Positions 42,979 to 52,794 are shown, counted from the first letter of the stretch. The stretch: DNA of 64,000 nucleotides from Cyclobacteriaceae bacterium (GCA_016787565.1 JAEUUG010000004.1:513827-577826), one strand, 5' to 3'. A program made the numbers and translations. The notes: a model not told the origin generated them from the letters alone.

Positions 42979-43392
42979 TCAGTTCTTGTCCAAGAGGTTT
43001 TTCAAGTCCTCTATGTCTTTTTGTTTAAGCGGCTTGGTAATAAATTGAACTACATTGGTGAAGGTGAAGGCCTGATCCCTGTCTTTTGTACTGTTTGAGC
43101 TGGTCAGCACCACAATTTTACAGTTGTCCCTGACTTCGTTGGGCAATTGTTTGAAACTTTCAAGGAAGGAAAACCCGTCAATCTCAGGCATATTCAGGTC
43201 CAGAAAGATCACATCCGGAGCTTCGTTGCTATTACCATCAAGATCGCGCAACCAACCCAAGGCATCCTCTGCCGATTTATATTGAATGAGTTTATCCGAA
43301 AAATTATAGACTTCGAGAAACCTGCGCTGAATAAACAGGTCAATATCACTATCATCTATCAATACCGTCTTGTCTACTAACCTGCTTTCCAT
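42979..43392 (-). CDS. Single-domain response regulator (CheY-like)
   Basis: A 137-residue receiver without an output domain. Seen: acidic pocket VLIDDSDIDLFIQRR, phosphoacceptor in VIFLDLNMPEIDG, Thr/Ser switch in IVVLTSSNSTKD and Lys in FITKPLKQKD. Single-domain receivers act by protein contacts or as phosphate relays. Its stop codon abuts the stop of the convergent LytTR gene (TGATCA), with no terminator between. Partner kinase unknown. Confidence 0.93.
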   Translation of the reverse strand: MESRLVDKTVLIDDSDIDLFIQRRFLEVYNFSDKLIQYKSAEDALGWLRDLDGNSNEAPDVIFLDLNMPEIDGFSFLESFKQLPNEVRDNCKIVVLTSSNSTKDRDQAFTFTNVVQFITKPLKQKDIEDLKNLLDKN

Positions 43393-43526
43393 ACCCAGAA
43401 TTGTGATTTATATAAACTTACAAAAACTACCGGACAATGATCGAAAAATTCAATCAAAAATATGACGGTCACGGTTTCATGGCATGTAAAAATGTGTTAA
43501 AATTGGGTTCTAAACCTTACCATATC

Positions 43527-44417
43527 ATGAAATTTAAGCAATCCATTACTTTCTTCATTTGCGCAGTAGTAGCATTTGGGCTGGTTTCCTGCGGTTCATC
43601 CAACGATAACAAGAATAAGGACTCCAAGGAATTTGAAGAAGCTCAAAAAAGCCTGCAACACCAAATCGAGGAAGTTGTCTATAATATCCCTTCACCTTCT
43701 GAAATTCCATACTTGCTTCAGGCTACCGGGGCAGAGTTTAACGAGTCTTTACTCAATCCACGGTCGAAAGCTGATCAATACGTTACCCGAACCGACAAGG
43801 CGGCTCTTAATCTTGGCGTTTATGCTGCCGATATCGGCTACCTGAGCTCATATGATAAAACACAGGAAGCCATTGACTATTTGGGATCCTGTAAAACCTT
43901 GGCAGATAATTTAGGTGTAATAGGTTCGTTCGATATGGAGGTTTTGAAGAAGTTCGAACAGAATATTTCCAATAAGGATTCCCTTAGCCGCTTGCTTGAT
44001 AATACCATTAACAAAACTGAATCTTTTTTGAAAGATGACAAACGCAATAAACTTTCAGCTTTAGTTGTAACGGGCAGTTTTATCGAAGGTCTTTATATCT
44101 CTACGGGCTTAATCAAGACCTATCCGAAAAATCTTTTGGCCGATGATCAGCGCAACCTTGTGTTAACACCACTGATGCGCATTGTGTTGGAGCAAAAGAA
44201 GTCGGTTTCGGAATTATTAAAAATGTTGACAACGGTTGAACAGACCGATCCAATAGTTGCCATTGTAACCGATCTGAAAGTACTGGAAACAACCTATCAG
44301 GCTTTGAACATCGAAGAACAAATCAGAAACAACAAAGCCAATCTGGTGCTCTCTGACAAAAACCTGGTGGAGATAACGAAGATCATTGAGAAATTGAGAA
44401 ATGGTATTACTGAATAA
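43527..44417 (+). CDS. Hypothetical lipoprotein
   Basis: A 296-residue protein from ATG 43527. Signal peptide with lipobox AVVAFGLVSCGSS, Cys at about residue 23. The mature protein is helical, with conserved-looking patches YNIPSPSEIPYLLQATGAEF, NLGVYAADIGYLSSYD, VTGSFIEGLYISTGL and a C-terminal helix. The YNIPSPSE and LGVYAADIGY phrases recur in related Bacteroidota lipoproteins as I recall, but no function is known. It stands alone with its own terminator. Earlier starts at 43437 add residues without a signal peptide and are unlikely. Confidence 0.7.
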   Translation: MKFKQSITFFICAVVAFGLVSCGSSNDNKNKDSKEFEEAQKSLQHQIEEVVYNIPSPSEIPYLLQATGAEFNESLLNPRSKADQYVTRTDKAALNLGVYAADIGYLSSYDKTQEAIDYLGSCKTLADNLGVIGSFDMEVLKKFEQNISNKDSLSRLLDNTINKTESFLKDDKRNKLSALVVTGSFIEGLYISTGLIKTYPKNLLADDQRNLVLTPLMRIVLEQKKSVSELLKMLTTVEQTDPIVAIVTDLKVLETTYQALNIEEQIRNNKANLVLSDKNLVEITKIIEKLRNGITE

Positions 44418-44439
44418 GTAAGTAATACTTTCAACAACA

Positions 44440-44470
44440 GGGACTGGTTTTAATCAGTCCTTTTGTTTTT
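44440..44470 (+). terminator. Rho-independent terminator after the lipoprotein gene
   Basis: GGACTG (44441-44446) and CAGTCC (44455-44460) with an eight-base loop are followed by TTTTGTTTTT. Confidence 0.85.
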
Positions 44471-44525
44471 ATGGCGTGTTAGATAAGGCATCTTTCCTTA
44501 TCTTTAGTTCAGCTAAACGTATATC

Positions 44526-47500
44526 ATGAGCGAGCCTTTACTCAAAGCCATCTTAAAACTATTTGCCGTTGTTGCCAAAGTGGATGATGTAACCCGTCAG
44601 GAGCGGGAACAGATCCGGGTTTTCCTGGAGGATCACCTCAGCCACACTTCGGTAAATGCATTCCTCGCGTTGTTTGATTCGTATAGTAAATCCACCGGTG
44701 AAGATAGCGGTAGTGTAGAAAATATTGCTGCGTTATGTCAGCATATCAATCAGGAGGTTACACAAAAGCAAAAAATTGTTATCGTACTTGAGCTGATCAG
44801 TATTATCCAGGCTGACGGAAGTATTTCACAGCACGAAGCTGACCTTGTTAAAACGATCGGGCTAAATCTCAAGATCACGGAAGCCGATCTCCATTCTATT
44901 AAAACATTTGTACTGGGCAATCAGCCCGATCAACTTGATCACGAACGGATTTTAATTGTCGATACAACTCCCGCCAATACATTCACCCAAGCCCGGCATC
45001 TAGCCCGAAAGGCGTTGAATGGCATCATTGCAATTTTATACATCGAGTCAGTTGATATTTATTTCTTAAAGTATGTCGGAGGAACCGACTTGTATTTGAA
45101 TGGTGTGCCGGTGAAATCAGGACGCATCAGTGTGCTGGCTGTGGGCAGTACACTCCGATGGGATAAAGATCAGCCCGTGTACTATGGTGATGTTCTGAGT
45201 CAGTTCAAAACATTAAACGAACACGGACGAACCTCCTTTGAGGGTAAAAACATAAGCTATAAGTTTAAGAATGGAAAACTTGGCTTGCGCAATGTAAACC
45301 TCTCGGAAGAGTCGGGTAATCTCATTGCTTTGATGGGAGCCAGCGGAGCGGGTAAATCTACCTTGTTGCATGTGCTGAATGGTTCAGAGAAACCATCGGA
45401 AGGTCAGGTGTTGATTAATGGCATTGATATTCATCGCGAACCTGAAAAGATTGAAGGTGTTATTGGTTTTGTTCCGCAGGATGATCTGCTGATTGAAGAC
45501 CTCACGGTTTATCAAAATTTATACTACGCTGCAAAGCTTTGTTTCAGTAACAAGCTTGAGGAGGAGATTGATGCACTCGTAATCCATGTGCTGGAAGATT
45601 TAGGCCTGGTCGAGATCAAAGATTTGAAGGTTGGTTCCCCGTTGCGTAAAACCATTAGTGGAGGTCAGCGTAAGCGATTGAACATCGGACTGGAGTTATT
45701 GCGCGAGCCGGCCGTTTTATTTTGTGATGAGCCCACCAGCGGATTGTCTTCCCGAGATTCAGAAAATATCATTGACTTGTTGAAGGAGTTATCCCTTAAA
45801 GGGAAACTGGTGTTCGCAGTTATCCACCAGCCCTCGTCCGACATCTTCAAGATGTTTGATAAGCTCCTTATTCTCGATTCAGGCGGATACCAGATTTATT
45901 ATGGCAACCCGGTGGATGCGATCGTCTATTTTAAAAAGAGCATTAACCTGATTAACAGCGAAGAAGGGGAGTGTCATGAGTGCGGAAATGTTAACCCTGA
46001 GCAAATATTCAATATCATTGAAACAAAGGTGATCAATGAATACGGGCATTTTACCAATGAGCGGAAAGTTTCAGCTGAACAATGGAATGCTATTTACAAT
46101 AAAAATGCGCACCTCATTTCGGTGGAGGGATCAACTGAAGAACCCCACTCTACACTGAAAATACCTACCCGGTTTAAACAAACGATTTTATTTTCGCTAC
46201 GCGATCTTCAGGCGAAGATTCACAACAGCCAGTATATGATCATCAATCTTCTTGAGGCGCCAGTGTTGGCGTTTATACTGGCATTCATCGTTAAATATTA
46301 TAATGTTGATGATAAAATTTTAGCAACCTATACATTTAGTAAGAACCTGAATTTACCGGCTTACATGTTCATGAGCGTTATTGTAGCACTCTTCATGGGC
46401 CTTACGGTAAGTGCCGAGGAAATTATACGCGACCGAAAGATTCTGAAACGGGAAGCCTTTTTGCACCTGAGCCGCAGCAGTTATATTTTATCCAAAATCT
46501 CAATCTTGTTTATGCTGTCGGCCATTCAAACGGGCACGTTTGTTTTAGTCGGTAGTTATTTTCTGGAGATAAAGGGTATGTTTTTCGAGCATTGGTTTAT
46601 TCTGTTTACTACCTCATGTTTCGCGAATATGTTGGGCTTGAATATATCATCAGCCTTTAATTCTGCCGTAACCATTTATATTTTAATTCCCCTTTTATTG
46701 ATACCACAATTAATTTTGAGTGGAGTTGTGGTGAAGTTCGATAAGCTAAATCCTGCCATCGGCAATACAGCAACGGTTCCTTTTGTAGGAGATTTGATGG
46801 CTTCGCGATGGGCCTTTGAAGCATCCATGGTAACGCAATTTAAGGACAACCGGTTTGAACGGGAATTCTATTTGTTTGATAAAGTCATGGCGGATGCCGA
46901 CTTCAAAAAGGTTTACTTTATTCCGGAATTGGAAACACGCTTACAATATTCATTGAACAACCTGGGCTCAACCAATCCGGAAGTGCACAGCCGCGTAGGA
47001 AAAGATCTTGCACTTGTTCGTCATGAAATTGCTGGGGAACTGGTGGAGGTTGGCCATCAAAAACTTAACCTTGAAAACCTTACGTTGCAGCGGTTTGATT
47101 CGGCTGCCTATCGTGAGGTAAATTCATTTCTGGAAAGCCTGAAGAAATTTTATATCAACCGGTACAATGCGGCAGACCGGAAGAAAGAAGAATTGATTCG
47201 ATCTAAAACTGACACACCGGAGAAGGCAAGAGATTTTGAGAAATTCAGGGAAGCGTATCACAACGATGCCATTACCGAACTCGTCAAAAATATTTCAGAG
47301 ACGCACCGCATTATTGAACAGGATGGGAAGTTAATCCAGAAAATATATCCCATTTATAAAGATCCGGATCCGGAACACAGCATTGATTTCGATGCGCAGT
47401 TTTACATGCCAACCAAGCACTTTCTGAATCGAAATATGGATACCTTATTTTTCAATACCGGAGTGATCTGGTCGATGAGTTTCGTGCTGGCATTGATGCT

Positions 47501-47570
47501 GTACTTCGATATAATGAGACGGGTAATTGACGGCATCGGAAATCTTCAGAATCCTGTATATAAAAAATAG
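44526..47570 (+). CDS. TerB-ABC fusion: ABCG-like transporter with cytoplasmic TerB-like N terminus
   Basis: A 1014-residue half-transporter. Residues 1-140 form a TerB-like helical domain (VDDVTRQEREQIRVFLED, IIQADGSISQHEADLVK). Residues 145-235 look like a degenerate FHA-type domain (YLNGVPVKSGRISVLAVGST). The ABC domain follows with Walker A MGASGAGKSTLLH, signature TISGGQRKRLNIG and Walker B AVLFCDEPTSGLSS. An ABC2-type membrane part follows (about six helices), then a large exported loop and a last helix near the C terminus. ABCG-like exporters dimerise; substrates are unknown. The TerB part may sense metal or membrane stress. Confidence 0.88.
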   Translation: MSEPLLKAILKLFAVVAKVDDVTRQEREQIRVFLEDHLSHTSVNAFLALFDSYSKSTGEDSGSVENIAALCQHINQEVTQKQKIVIVLELISIIQADGSISQHEADLVKTIGLNLKITEADLHSIKTFVLGNQPDQLDHERILIVDTTPANTFTQARHLARKALNGIIAILYIESVDIYFLKYVGGTDLYLNGVPVKSGRISVLAVGSTLRWDKDQPVYYGDVLSQFKTLNEHGRTSFEGKNISYKFKNGKLGLRNVNLSEESGNLIALMGASGAGKSTLLHVLNGSEKPSEGQVLINGIDIHREPEKIEGVIGFVPQDDLLIEDLTVYQNLYYAAKLCFSNKLEEEIDALVIHVLEDLGLVEIKDLKVGSPLRKTISGGQRKRLNIGLELLREPAVLFCDEPTSGLSSRDSENIIDLLKELSLKGKLVFAVIHQPSSDIFKMFDKLLILDSGGYQIYYGNPVDAIVYFKKSINLINSEEGECHECGNVNPEQIFNIIETKVINEYGHFTNERKVSAEQWNAIYNKNAHLISVEGSTEEPHSTLKIPTRFKQTILFSLRDLQAKIHNSQYMIINLLEAPVLAFILAFIVKYYNVDDKILATYTFSKNLNLPAYMFMSVIVALFMGLTVSAEEIIRDRKILKREAFLHLSRSSYILSKISILFMLSAIQTGTFVLVGSYFLEIKGMFFEHWFILFTTSCFANMLGLNISSAFNSAVTIYILIPLLLIPQLILSGVVVKFDKLNPAIGNTATVPFVGDLMASRWAFEASMVTQFKDNRFEREFYLFDKVMADADFKKVYFIPELETRLQYSLNNLGSTNPEVHSRVGKDLALVRHEIAGELVEVGHQKLNLENLTLQRFDSAAYREVNSFLESLKKFYINRYNAADRKKEELIRSKTDTPEKARDFEKFREAYHNDAITELVKNISETHRIIEQDGKLIQKIYPIYKDPDPEHSIDFDAQFYMPTKHFLNRNMDTLFFNTGVIWSMSFVLALMLYFDIMRRVIDGIGNLQNPVYKK

Positions 47571-47587
47571 CGTCACGCTACGAGTTG

Positions 47588-48352
47588 ATGTTTTTCTTTT
47601 TATCGAAAACACTGAGTTACCTTGCAAAGCCTTTGGTAATCATTCTGCTGTTGCTTTTTTTTTCAGCTTTTCTGCGAAACGGTAAATGGAAGGTGCGCCT
47701 GTTTTGGCTTGCACTGACACTGTTGATTTTCTTCAGTAATGAGTTTATAGCAAATGAAGTTATGCGGGCGTGGGAAGTTCCGGTTACACCACTTCATCAG
47801 GTAACACAGACCTACAGCATCGGCATTGTGCTCACGGGAGTTACCAGTACCACCCAACAACCGCATGACCGTGTATACTTTAACAAAGGTGCGGATCGTG
47901 TCTTTCACACCTTTCAGCTTTATAAGTTGGGTAAGATTAGAAAGATACTGGTGAGTGGGGGTAATGGCCGATTAACCCATGCATCGGTACAAGAGGCTGA
48001 TGACTTAAAGGAAGCGTTTTTATTAATGGGTGTTGCCAGCGATGATCTGATCATTGAAAACCAATCGCGAAACACCTATGAGAGTGCGCACAACGTAAAA
48101 GCGATGATATCTGAAAGTAAAGACAACGATTTATTGTTGATCACATCAGCCTTTCATATGAGACGATCATTGGCATGTTTCAGGAAAGCAGAAATACAAA
48201 CGGAAGCATTCAGTGCAGATGTTTATTCCCACCCTCGCGAATTTTCTATCGATGTTATGCTGATACCCAAAGTGGAGGCCCTGGTGCTGTGGCAAATACT
48301 CTTTAAAGAATGGATTGGCATGGTGGCGTATAAGGTTGCTGGGCATATTTAA
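47588..48352 (+). CDS. YdcF/SanA/ElyC-family (DUF218) envelope protein
   Basis: A 254-residue protein with two N-terminal transmembrane helices (FFLSKTLSYLAKPLVIILLL, LFWLALTLLIFFSNEF) and a DUF218 domain: IGIVLTGVT, GKIRKILVSGGNGR, ASVQEADDLKEAFLLMGV, ENQSRNTYESAHNVKAM and LLITSAFHMRRSLACF. E. coli members ElyC, SanA and YdcF act in envelope integrity or O-antigen/ECA control. It lies 17 bases after the ABC transporter gene. I chose ATG 47588; a TTG three bases earlier is unlikely. Mechanism unknown. Confidence 0.85.
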   Translation: MFFFLSKTLSYLAKPLVIILLLLFFSAFLRNGKWKVRLFWLALTLLIFFSNEFIANEVMRAWEVPVTPLHQVTQTYSIGIVLTGVTSTTQQPHDRVYFNKGADRVFHTFQLYKLGKIRKILVSGGNGRLTHASVQEADDLKEAFLLMGVASDDLIIENQSRNTYESAHNVKAMISESKDNDLLLITSAFHMRRSLACFRKAEIQTEAFSADVYSHPREFSIDVMLIPKVEALVLWQILFKEWIGMVAYKVAGHI

Positions 48353-48375
48353 CACTCAACTGCCTTACAAAAGAA

Positions 48376-48406
48376 AAGAGGCTATCGAATTTTTCGATAG
48401 CCTCTT
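48376..48406. terminator. Bidirectional terminator with perfect 14-bp stem
   Basis: AAGAGGCTATCGAA (48376-48389) and TTCGATAGCCTCTT (48393-48406) pair perfectly across a TTT loop. It lies between the convergent ydcF-like and SGNH genes. Confidence 0.88.
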
Positions 48407-48427
48407 GCTCTATAGGTTATTATTTAC

Positions 48428-50032
48428 TTATGGGTTTATTGGCAGCGCTGTAGCCTTATAATTGCCAAGCTTTGGTTTAGGAATAGTCGATCCAAATTTG
48501 GTGTTTATCGCGTCTATAAATGTACGGGCAATAAACGCATAGCCTCTGCTGTTAGGGTGAAGCCCTTCTTCTGAATATATTCCGGTAGGCGGAGCAAGAC
48601 TCGGTGTTATGGTTACATTGTCAATGACGTAAGCCTTAGCCGTAACAAAGTCCTTCATGGCTTTATTCACATCAGCAAAAGCTAACCTTGTGCTATTAGC
48701 ATCAGCTACAGACTTAACGTGTGCGTTGAAGTCAGCTAGGCGGGTATTAATTTCTGTTATCTCAGAAGGAATCAATACATACTGATCACCAAGCGGAACG
48801 GTTACACCTTGTATAAGATTTGGGCCCAATACTACGCCAAGTACACTTCCAGTTGAAAGGGGAATGATATCTGTATTTTTAGTTTGCCTGGCTTTAGCAT
48901 AGGGAGCCAACCCTGCAAATGGACCGACCATGTTCGGTGCCAAATCGGTGAGTGTTTCATCATTAAAAAGAATTGGATTCTGCCCAGCTTTATACTCAAT
49001 CTTTCTTTTTGCTCCTTCATCTTCAGAAATAAATCCATTAGCAACTGCGTAGTCCAAAAATGCATTGTAGTTATTAGCAACATTAGTTGTCAGGCTGGCA
49101 GCAGTCTCAGCAGGTAATGGAATAGGATTGTAAGGTACTGATGTGAAGTGAGGCATGGTAAAAATCTCCGGGTAATTTGCAACCACACCTTCCAACGTTG
49201 GGTTGGCTAACAGTCCGCCAATGGCATTGTTATACAGAATTTTAAAACCAGGATTATTTGCATCTACAAAATCAAGTGGTGTTAAAGGTGCCTTTGTAGG
49301 GTCGCCACCAAAGGCCGCATGCAATAAGACATCGTCCATGCCCAACCAAAAAAGGAAGAACGTTCCTCCATTGGTTAGTGAACCAATGGCATCGGTTAAC
49401 ATGGTAGAGGTTCCGGGGTTAGAAGCAAAGCGGCCATAGAATGGATTGAATCGGGGATCGACTCCTGCCACTGCCCAATTGCCCGTTTGAGGTATTAGCG
49501 CCTGACCTAAAAACACAGCTTGAACACTGAAGTTGTTTAATTGATTGGAAGGTACAGCTCCTGTTGAGCCAGTGTACATAAAGCCAGGATTGATGGCAGG
49601 ATTTGGAGCTGCACTCAAATCACCTAATGCAAATTTGTGTGGAGCAGGGGCTGGGGGAGTACCCTGCAAGAACAATCTGCCTCGTATTTGATTATCAGCA
49701 GGAGGATTAGGCGAAATAAAAATGTTATACCCGAATTCATTACCAATGGTAGGTTGGTTAAAAGCCCCTCCGCCAGCACAGGCAAACTGCGTTGATAAGA
49801 TTTTGGCCAGCGAGTTATTTTGGCCTTCCGTAAATAATGCTCCCGCTTGAAAGCCTGCTGTATACGAACTACCCAACGCCACAAACTTGGTGAAGTCAGC
49901 TGTTCCGGAAGCAGCCGTTGCACATGAGTTATCTTCAACCACTACCGGAGGTTGAAGATCAATCACCTCTTGTTCGCACGCGCCAGCTATGAGAAGCGTG
50001 ATGATATAGATTGAATATTTTAATGATTTCAT
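48428..50032 (-). CDS. SGNH/GDSL-like hydrolase lipoprotein
   Basis: A 534-residue outer-membrane lipoprotein; signal with lipobox LLIAGACEQ, Cys near residue 19. The SGNH family frame is recognised: block I FVALGSSYTAGFQAGALF with the Ser, block III FFLFWLGMDDVLLHA and block V EEGLHPNSRGYAFIARTF. The usual GxND of block III reads GMDD (Asn to Asp), and the Asp of DxxH reads Glu (EGLH). So the Ser and His are present but two partner residues are conservatively changed. Its gene follows the TonB receptor by 26 bases, an arrangement common in Bacteroidota for substrate capture and lipid/ester cleavage. Activity is uncertain. Confidence 0.82.
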   Translation of the reverse strand: MKSLKYSIYIITLLIAGACEQEVIDLQPPVVVEDNSCATAASGTADFTKFVALGSSYTAGFQAGALFTEGQNNSLAKILSTQFACAGGGAFNQPTIGNEFGYNIFISPNPPADNQIRGRLFLQGTPPAPAPHKFALGDLSAAPNPAINPGFMYTGSTGAVPSNQLNNFSVQAVFLGQALIPQTGNWAVAGVDPRFNPFYGRFASNPGTSTMLTDAIGSLTNGGTFFLFWLGMDDVLLHAAFGGDPTKAPLTPLDFVDANNPGFKILYNNAIGGLLANPTLEGVVANYPEIFTMPHFTSVPYNPIPLPAETAASLTTNVANNYNAFLDYAVANGFISEDEGAKRKIEYKAGQNPILFNDETLTDLAPNMVGPFAGLAPYAKARQTKNTDIIPLSTGSVLGVVLGPNLIQGVTVPLGDQYVLIPSEITEINTRLADFNAHVKSVADANSTRLAFADVNKAMKDFVTAKAYVIDNVTITPSLAPPTGIYSEEGLHPNSRGYAFIARTFIDAINTKFGSTIPKPKLGNYKATALPINP

Positions 50033-50058
50033 AACTAAATGAGTTTAGCGTTAAACGA

Positions 50059-52794
50059 CTAATTCTTTTTGAATAACTGATCGAAGGTCAGCGACAGGTA
50101 ATACATCTGTCCGACAAAAGGACCACCAAAATTGGTACGGTAATCTCCTCCGCCCAGGTTTGTTCCGCCAAGTTTAACAATTGTTTTCATGGAAGGAATC
50201 ATGTAGCTGACCTGCGCATCTAACACGCCATATTCCGGAATCATTGCTTCTCCAAAATCAGACTGCCATAAGAATTCTTCCTGCCAGCGGAAGTTGATAT
50301 TGAAGCCAAGATTCTTGGCCAGTTTTGCATTGCTTATACCAACAATAATTTTATTGTTCGGTGTATTGAAACCGGCACGGAATGCACTGTTCTCATCCGT
50401 ATTGTCATCAAAGGTTGCGTAGTTGTAGCTTCCATTAAGTATGAATTCTTTGAAGAATTTATAGTTAATACCAATGCCTAAACCATAAGATGTAACGTCT
50501 TCAGGAGAATTGGTATACGGTGAATAGATCGTTCCGGCAGGCACTAAATTACCCTGATGGGTGGTAGGATTTTTTAAGGCATAATTGTCGCCACCAATAA
50601 AATCCGTGTAGGTGGTATAGTAACCGGTAAAATCAACGAAGAAACGCTGACTAAAGGTACCGCGATATCCAATCTCCCATGCCTTTAACTGCTCTGGCTT
50701 AACATACGGAATATTGGCTTCCACAAGTAAGCTCGGGTTACCTCCTGTTAAGACTCCCTGCGCGTTGGGTGCTCCTCCAGAGGCTCTGTAAGCACGATAA
50801 GAAGCTTCCGTGTAAGCGCCACCGTTGTGTAATCCATAGCGACTTGCATTGGCCTCAGCACTACCTAACAGAATGTTTGTACCTAAGTTAAAATAAATGA
50901 ATTGGGCCTGTGTGTCAGGGTTTCTGAATCCGGTTTGAAAGGAGGCCCGAAGGTTGTGTGCTTTATTGAAGGTGTAATCAACTGCGATCTTTGGTGTTAC
51001 CTGGCCATCGAAATTTTCATTTTTATCATAACGCAATGATCCTGTGAATTTCAAGGCATCGGCTACCGTCTTGATGATTTGTCCGTAAAATCCGTATTCG
51101 TTAATGACCACACGCTCAAAGTTTTGTCCATCATCAGGTGCTTCGTTGAAAATTGTTCCATCAGAGAATAAACTATACTGCCTGAAGTTTCCACCAACTT
51201 GTATTTCTGCAAATTTGATTACATCGCGTAGGTTATAGTTGAATTGCGCATGGTATAACCGTGAGTCATCTTTGAATCTTGCCCCGGGAGGAGTCTTCTG
51301 AAAAAAGTTGTTCCGAACAGATTCCAATTTGGTGTTATAATCATCAGATCCAACCTCCGGTCTGTTACGATCAGCAAATGCACGTGCAGCATTCGGATTA
51401 CCTCCGGGGACTCCCTGAGCAAGGAAATATCCCTGCATGGCCAGAACATATTCTTGTGCCCACGATTGTGATGGTTTAACACTTTCATTCAGATAGGAAC
51501 CTAATGCACCTACGTTATAGGAATCTCCGGCATCGGTTTGCGTCATGTAGCCACGAACAAAAAAGTTTTTCGAACGCAACTCAATTTTATTGAATACCTG
51601 GGTGAAATTTCGTAACGCATATTTTTGCGATCCCTGATAAACAGAGCTGCCTCCGCCATAGCGGTAGTTATAGATTAATTCCAATTTGTCCGTAATTCTA
51701 TAATGCAATGCGATATCTGCTTTTGTACTCTTGGCATCCCGGTTATTGAGTATGTCGCCTTCTTTCCAACCTGTGCGGTGTATGATGCCTATACTGGGAA
51801 CTCCTGTATTAAGTTCAATTTCGTCTCCGTAAAGATTGAGTCCGTCAAAATCCGGAGTTCCACTAAGATCTGTCGTAGACTCGGGCCTGTTCACATCTGT
51901 TTTATAATCTGTGCTGTGCCAGTCCTCTGCGTCTAAAATTGAGAAGTTTACTTTGAAAGCAAATTTGTTATTGAATGCTTTGGCATAGCGAAAACCATAG
52001 TTGAAGTATGGGTAGGACTGTCCTTGCGCATCAGAGGTTGTAATGCCACCTTTAAATTGAGCACTCAATCCTTGATATTCGAAGGGACTTTTACTGTTCA
52101 TGAGCAATAGACCATTGAAAGCATTTGGTCCGTATAATGCAGACGCGGCACCGGGCAGTAATTCCATGCTCTCCATATCCAGTTCTCCTATACCGACAAT
52201 ATTTCCTGTAGGGAAATTTAAAAGGGGAGCTGAAGCATCCATACCGTCAATGAGTTGCACAAATCGAGTGTTCGAGATGGTTGCAAAGCCTCTGGTATTA
52301 ATGGACGGGAAATTTAAACTGCTGGAAGTCATTTGAATTCCATTCACCTTTCCCAATCCTTCATAAAATTCTGCTGAACTACCCTGTTGAATGGCCAGTC
52401 GATCAACCACTTGTACTGCTGTTGGTGTGGTGAGTAATTCTCGGGTGGTGAAATCTCCTTTAACAAGTACTTCACCTAAAACACTGATATCCTCCTCTAG
52501 TTTAATGTCAAGCCCGGTAGTATTAGTCCCTGTAATCTCTACTTCAATTGTTTTGTATCCCGTAAAGGAGATAGATAATGTAAGGGGTGGTTGGCTGGTG
52601 GGTTTTAGAGTAAAGCTTCCATCCTGACTAGATATAGTTCCGAGCACGGTGCCTTTCACAACAATGTTTACACCGGGCACAGGTCCGTTGGCATCAGAGA
52701 CCTTTCCCGATATGGTGGTCTGTGCAAAGCCCATCGCAGCCGTTAGTAGCACCAATAGTGCAGCAGCGAGCGAATTTTTGTAGAAATTCTTCAT
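50059..52794 (-). CDS. TonB-dependent receptor paired with the SGNH lipoprotein
   Basis: A 911-residue outer-membrane receptor from ATG 52794, with signal MKNFYKNSLAAALLVLLTAA. CarboxypepD_reg-like domain (ISGKVSDANGPVPGVNIVV to LSISFTGYKTIEVE), plug domain (VQVVDRLAIQQGSSAEFYEGLGKVNG, RGFATISNTRFVQLIDGMD) and a long barrel ending LSLTFDQLFKKN. It is not a SusC/RagA with LPKTI signature that I could see, and no SusD follows. It probably takes up a lipid, ester or siderophore-like ligand released or bound by the SGNH protein. Promoter candidate at 52839-52846. Confidence 0.92.
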   Translation of the reverse strand: MKNFYKNSLAAALLVLLTAAMGFAQTTISGKVSDANGPVPGVNIVVKGTVLGTISSQDGSFTLKPTSQPPLTLSISFTGYKTIEVEITGTNTTGLDIKLEEDISVLGEVLVKGDFTTRELLTTPTAVQVVDRLAIQQGSSAEFYEGLGKVNGIQMTSSSLNFPSINTRGFATISNTRFVQLIDGMDASAPLLNFPTGNIVGIGELDMESMELLPGAASALYGPNAFNGLLLMNSKSPFEYQGLSAQFKGGITTSDAQGQSYPYFNYGFRYAKAFNNKFAFKVNFSILDAEDWHSTDYKTDVNRPESTTDLSGTPDFDGLNLYGDEIELNTGVPSIGIIHRTGWKEGDILNNRDAKSTKADIALHYRITDKLELIYNYRYGGGSSVYQGSQKYALRNFTQVFNKIELRSKNFFVRGYMTQTDAGDSYNVGALGSYLNESVKPSQSWAQEYVLAMQGYFLAQGVPGGNPNAARAFADRNRPEVGSDDYNTKLESVRNNFFQKTPPGARFKDDSRLYHAQFNYNLRDVIKFAEIQVGGNFRQYSLFSDGTIFNEAPDDGQNFERVVINEYGFYGQIIKTVADALKFTGSLRYDKNENFDGQVTPKIAVDYTFNKAHNLRASFQTGFRNPDTQAQFIYFNLGTNILLGSAEANASRYGLHNGGAYTEASYRAYRASGGAPNAQGVLTGGNPSLLVEANIPYVKPEQLKAWEIGYRGTFSQRFFVDFTGYYTTYTDFIGGDNYALKNPTTHQGNLVPAGTIYSPYTNSPEDVTSYGLGIGINYKFFKEFILNGSYNYATFDDNTDENSAFRAGFNTPNNKIIVGISNAKLAKNLGFNINFRWQEEFLWQSDFGEAMIPEYGVLDAQVSYMIPSMKTIVKLGGTNLGGGDYRTNFGGPFVGQMYYLSLTFDQLFKKN

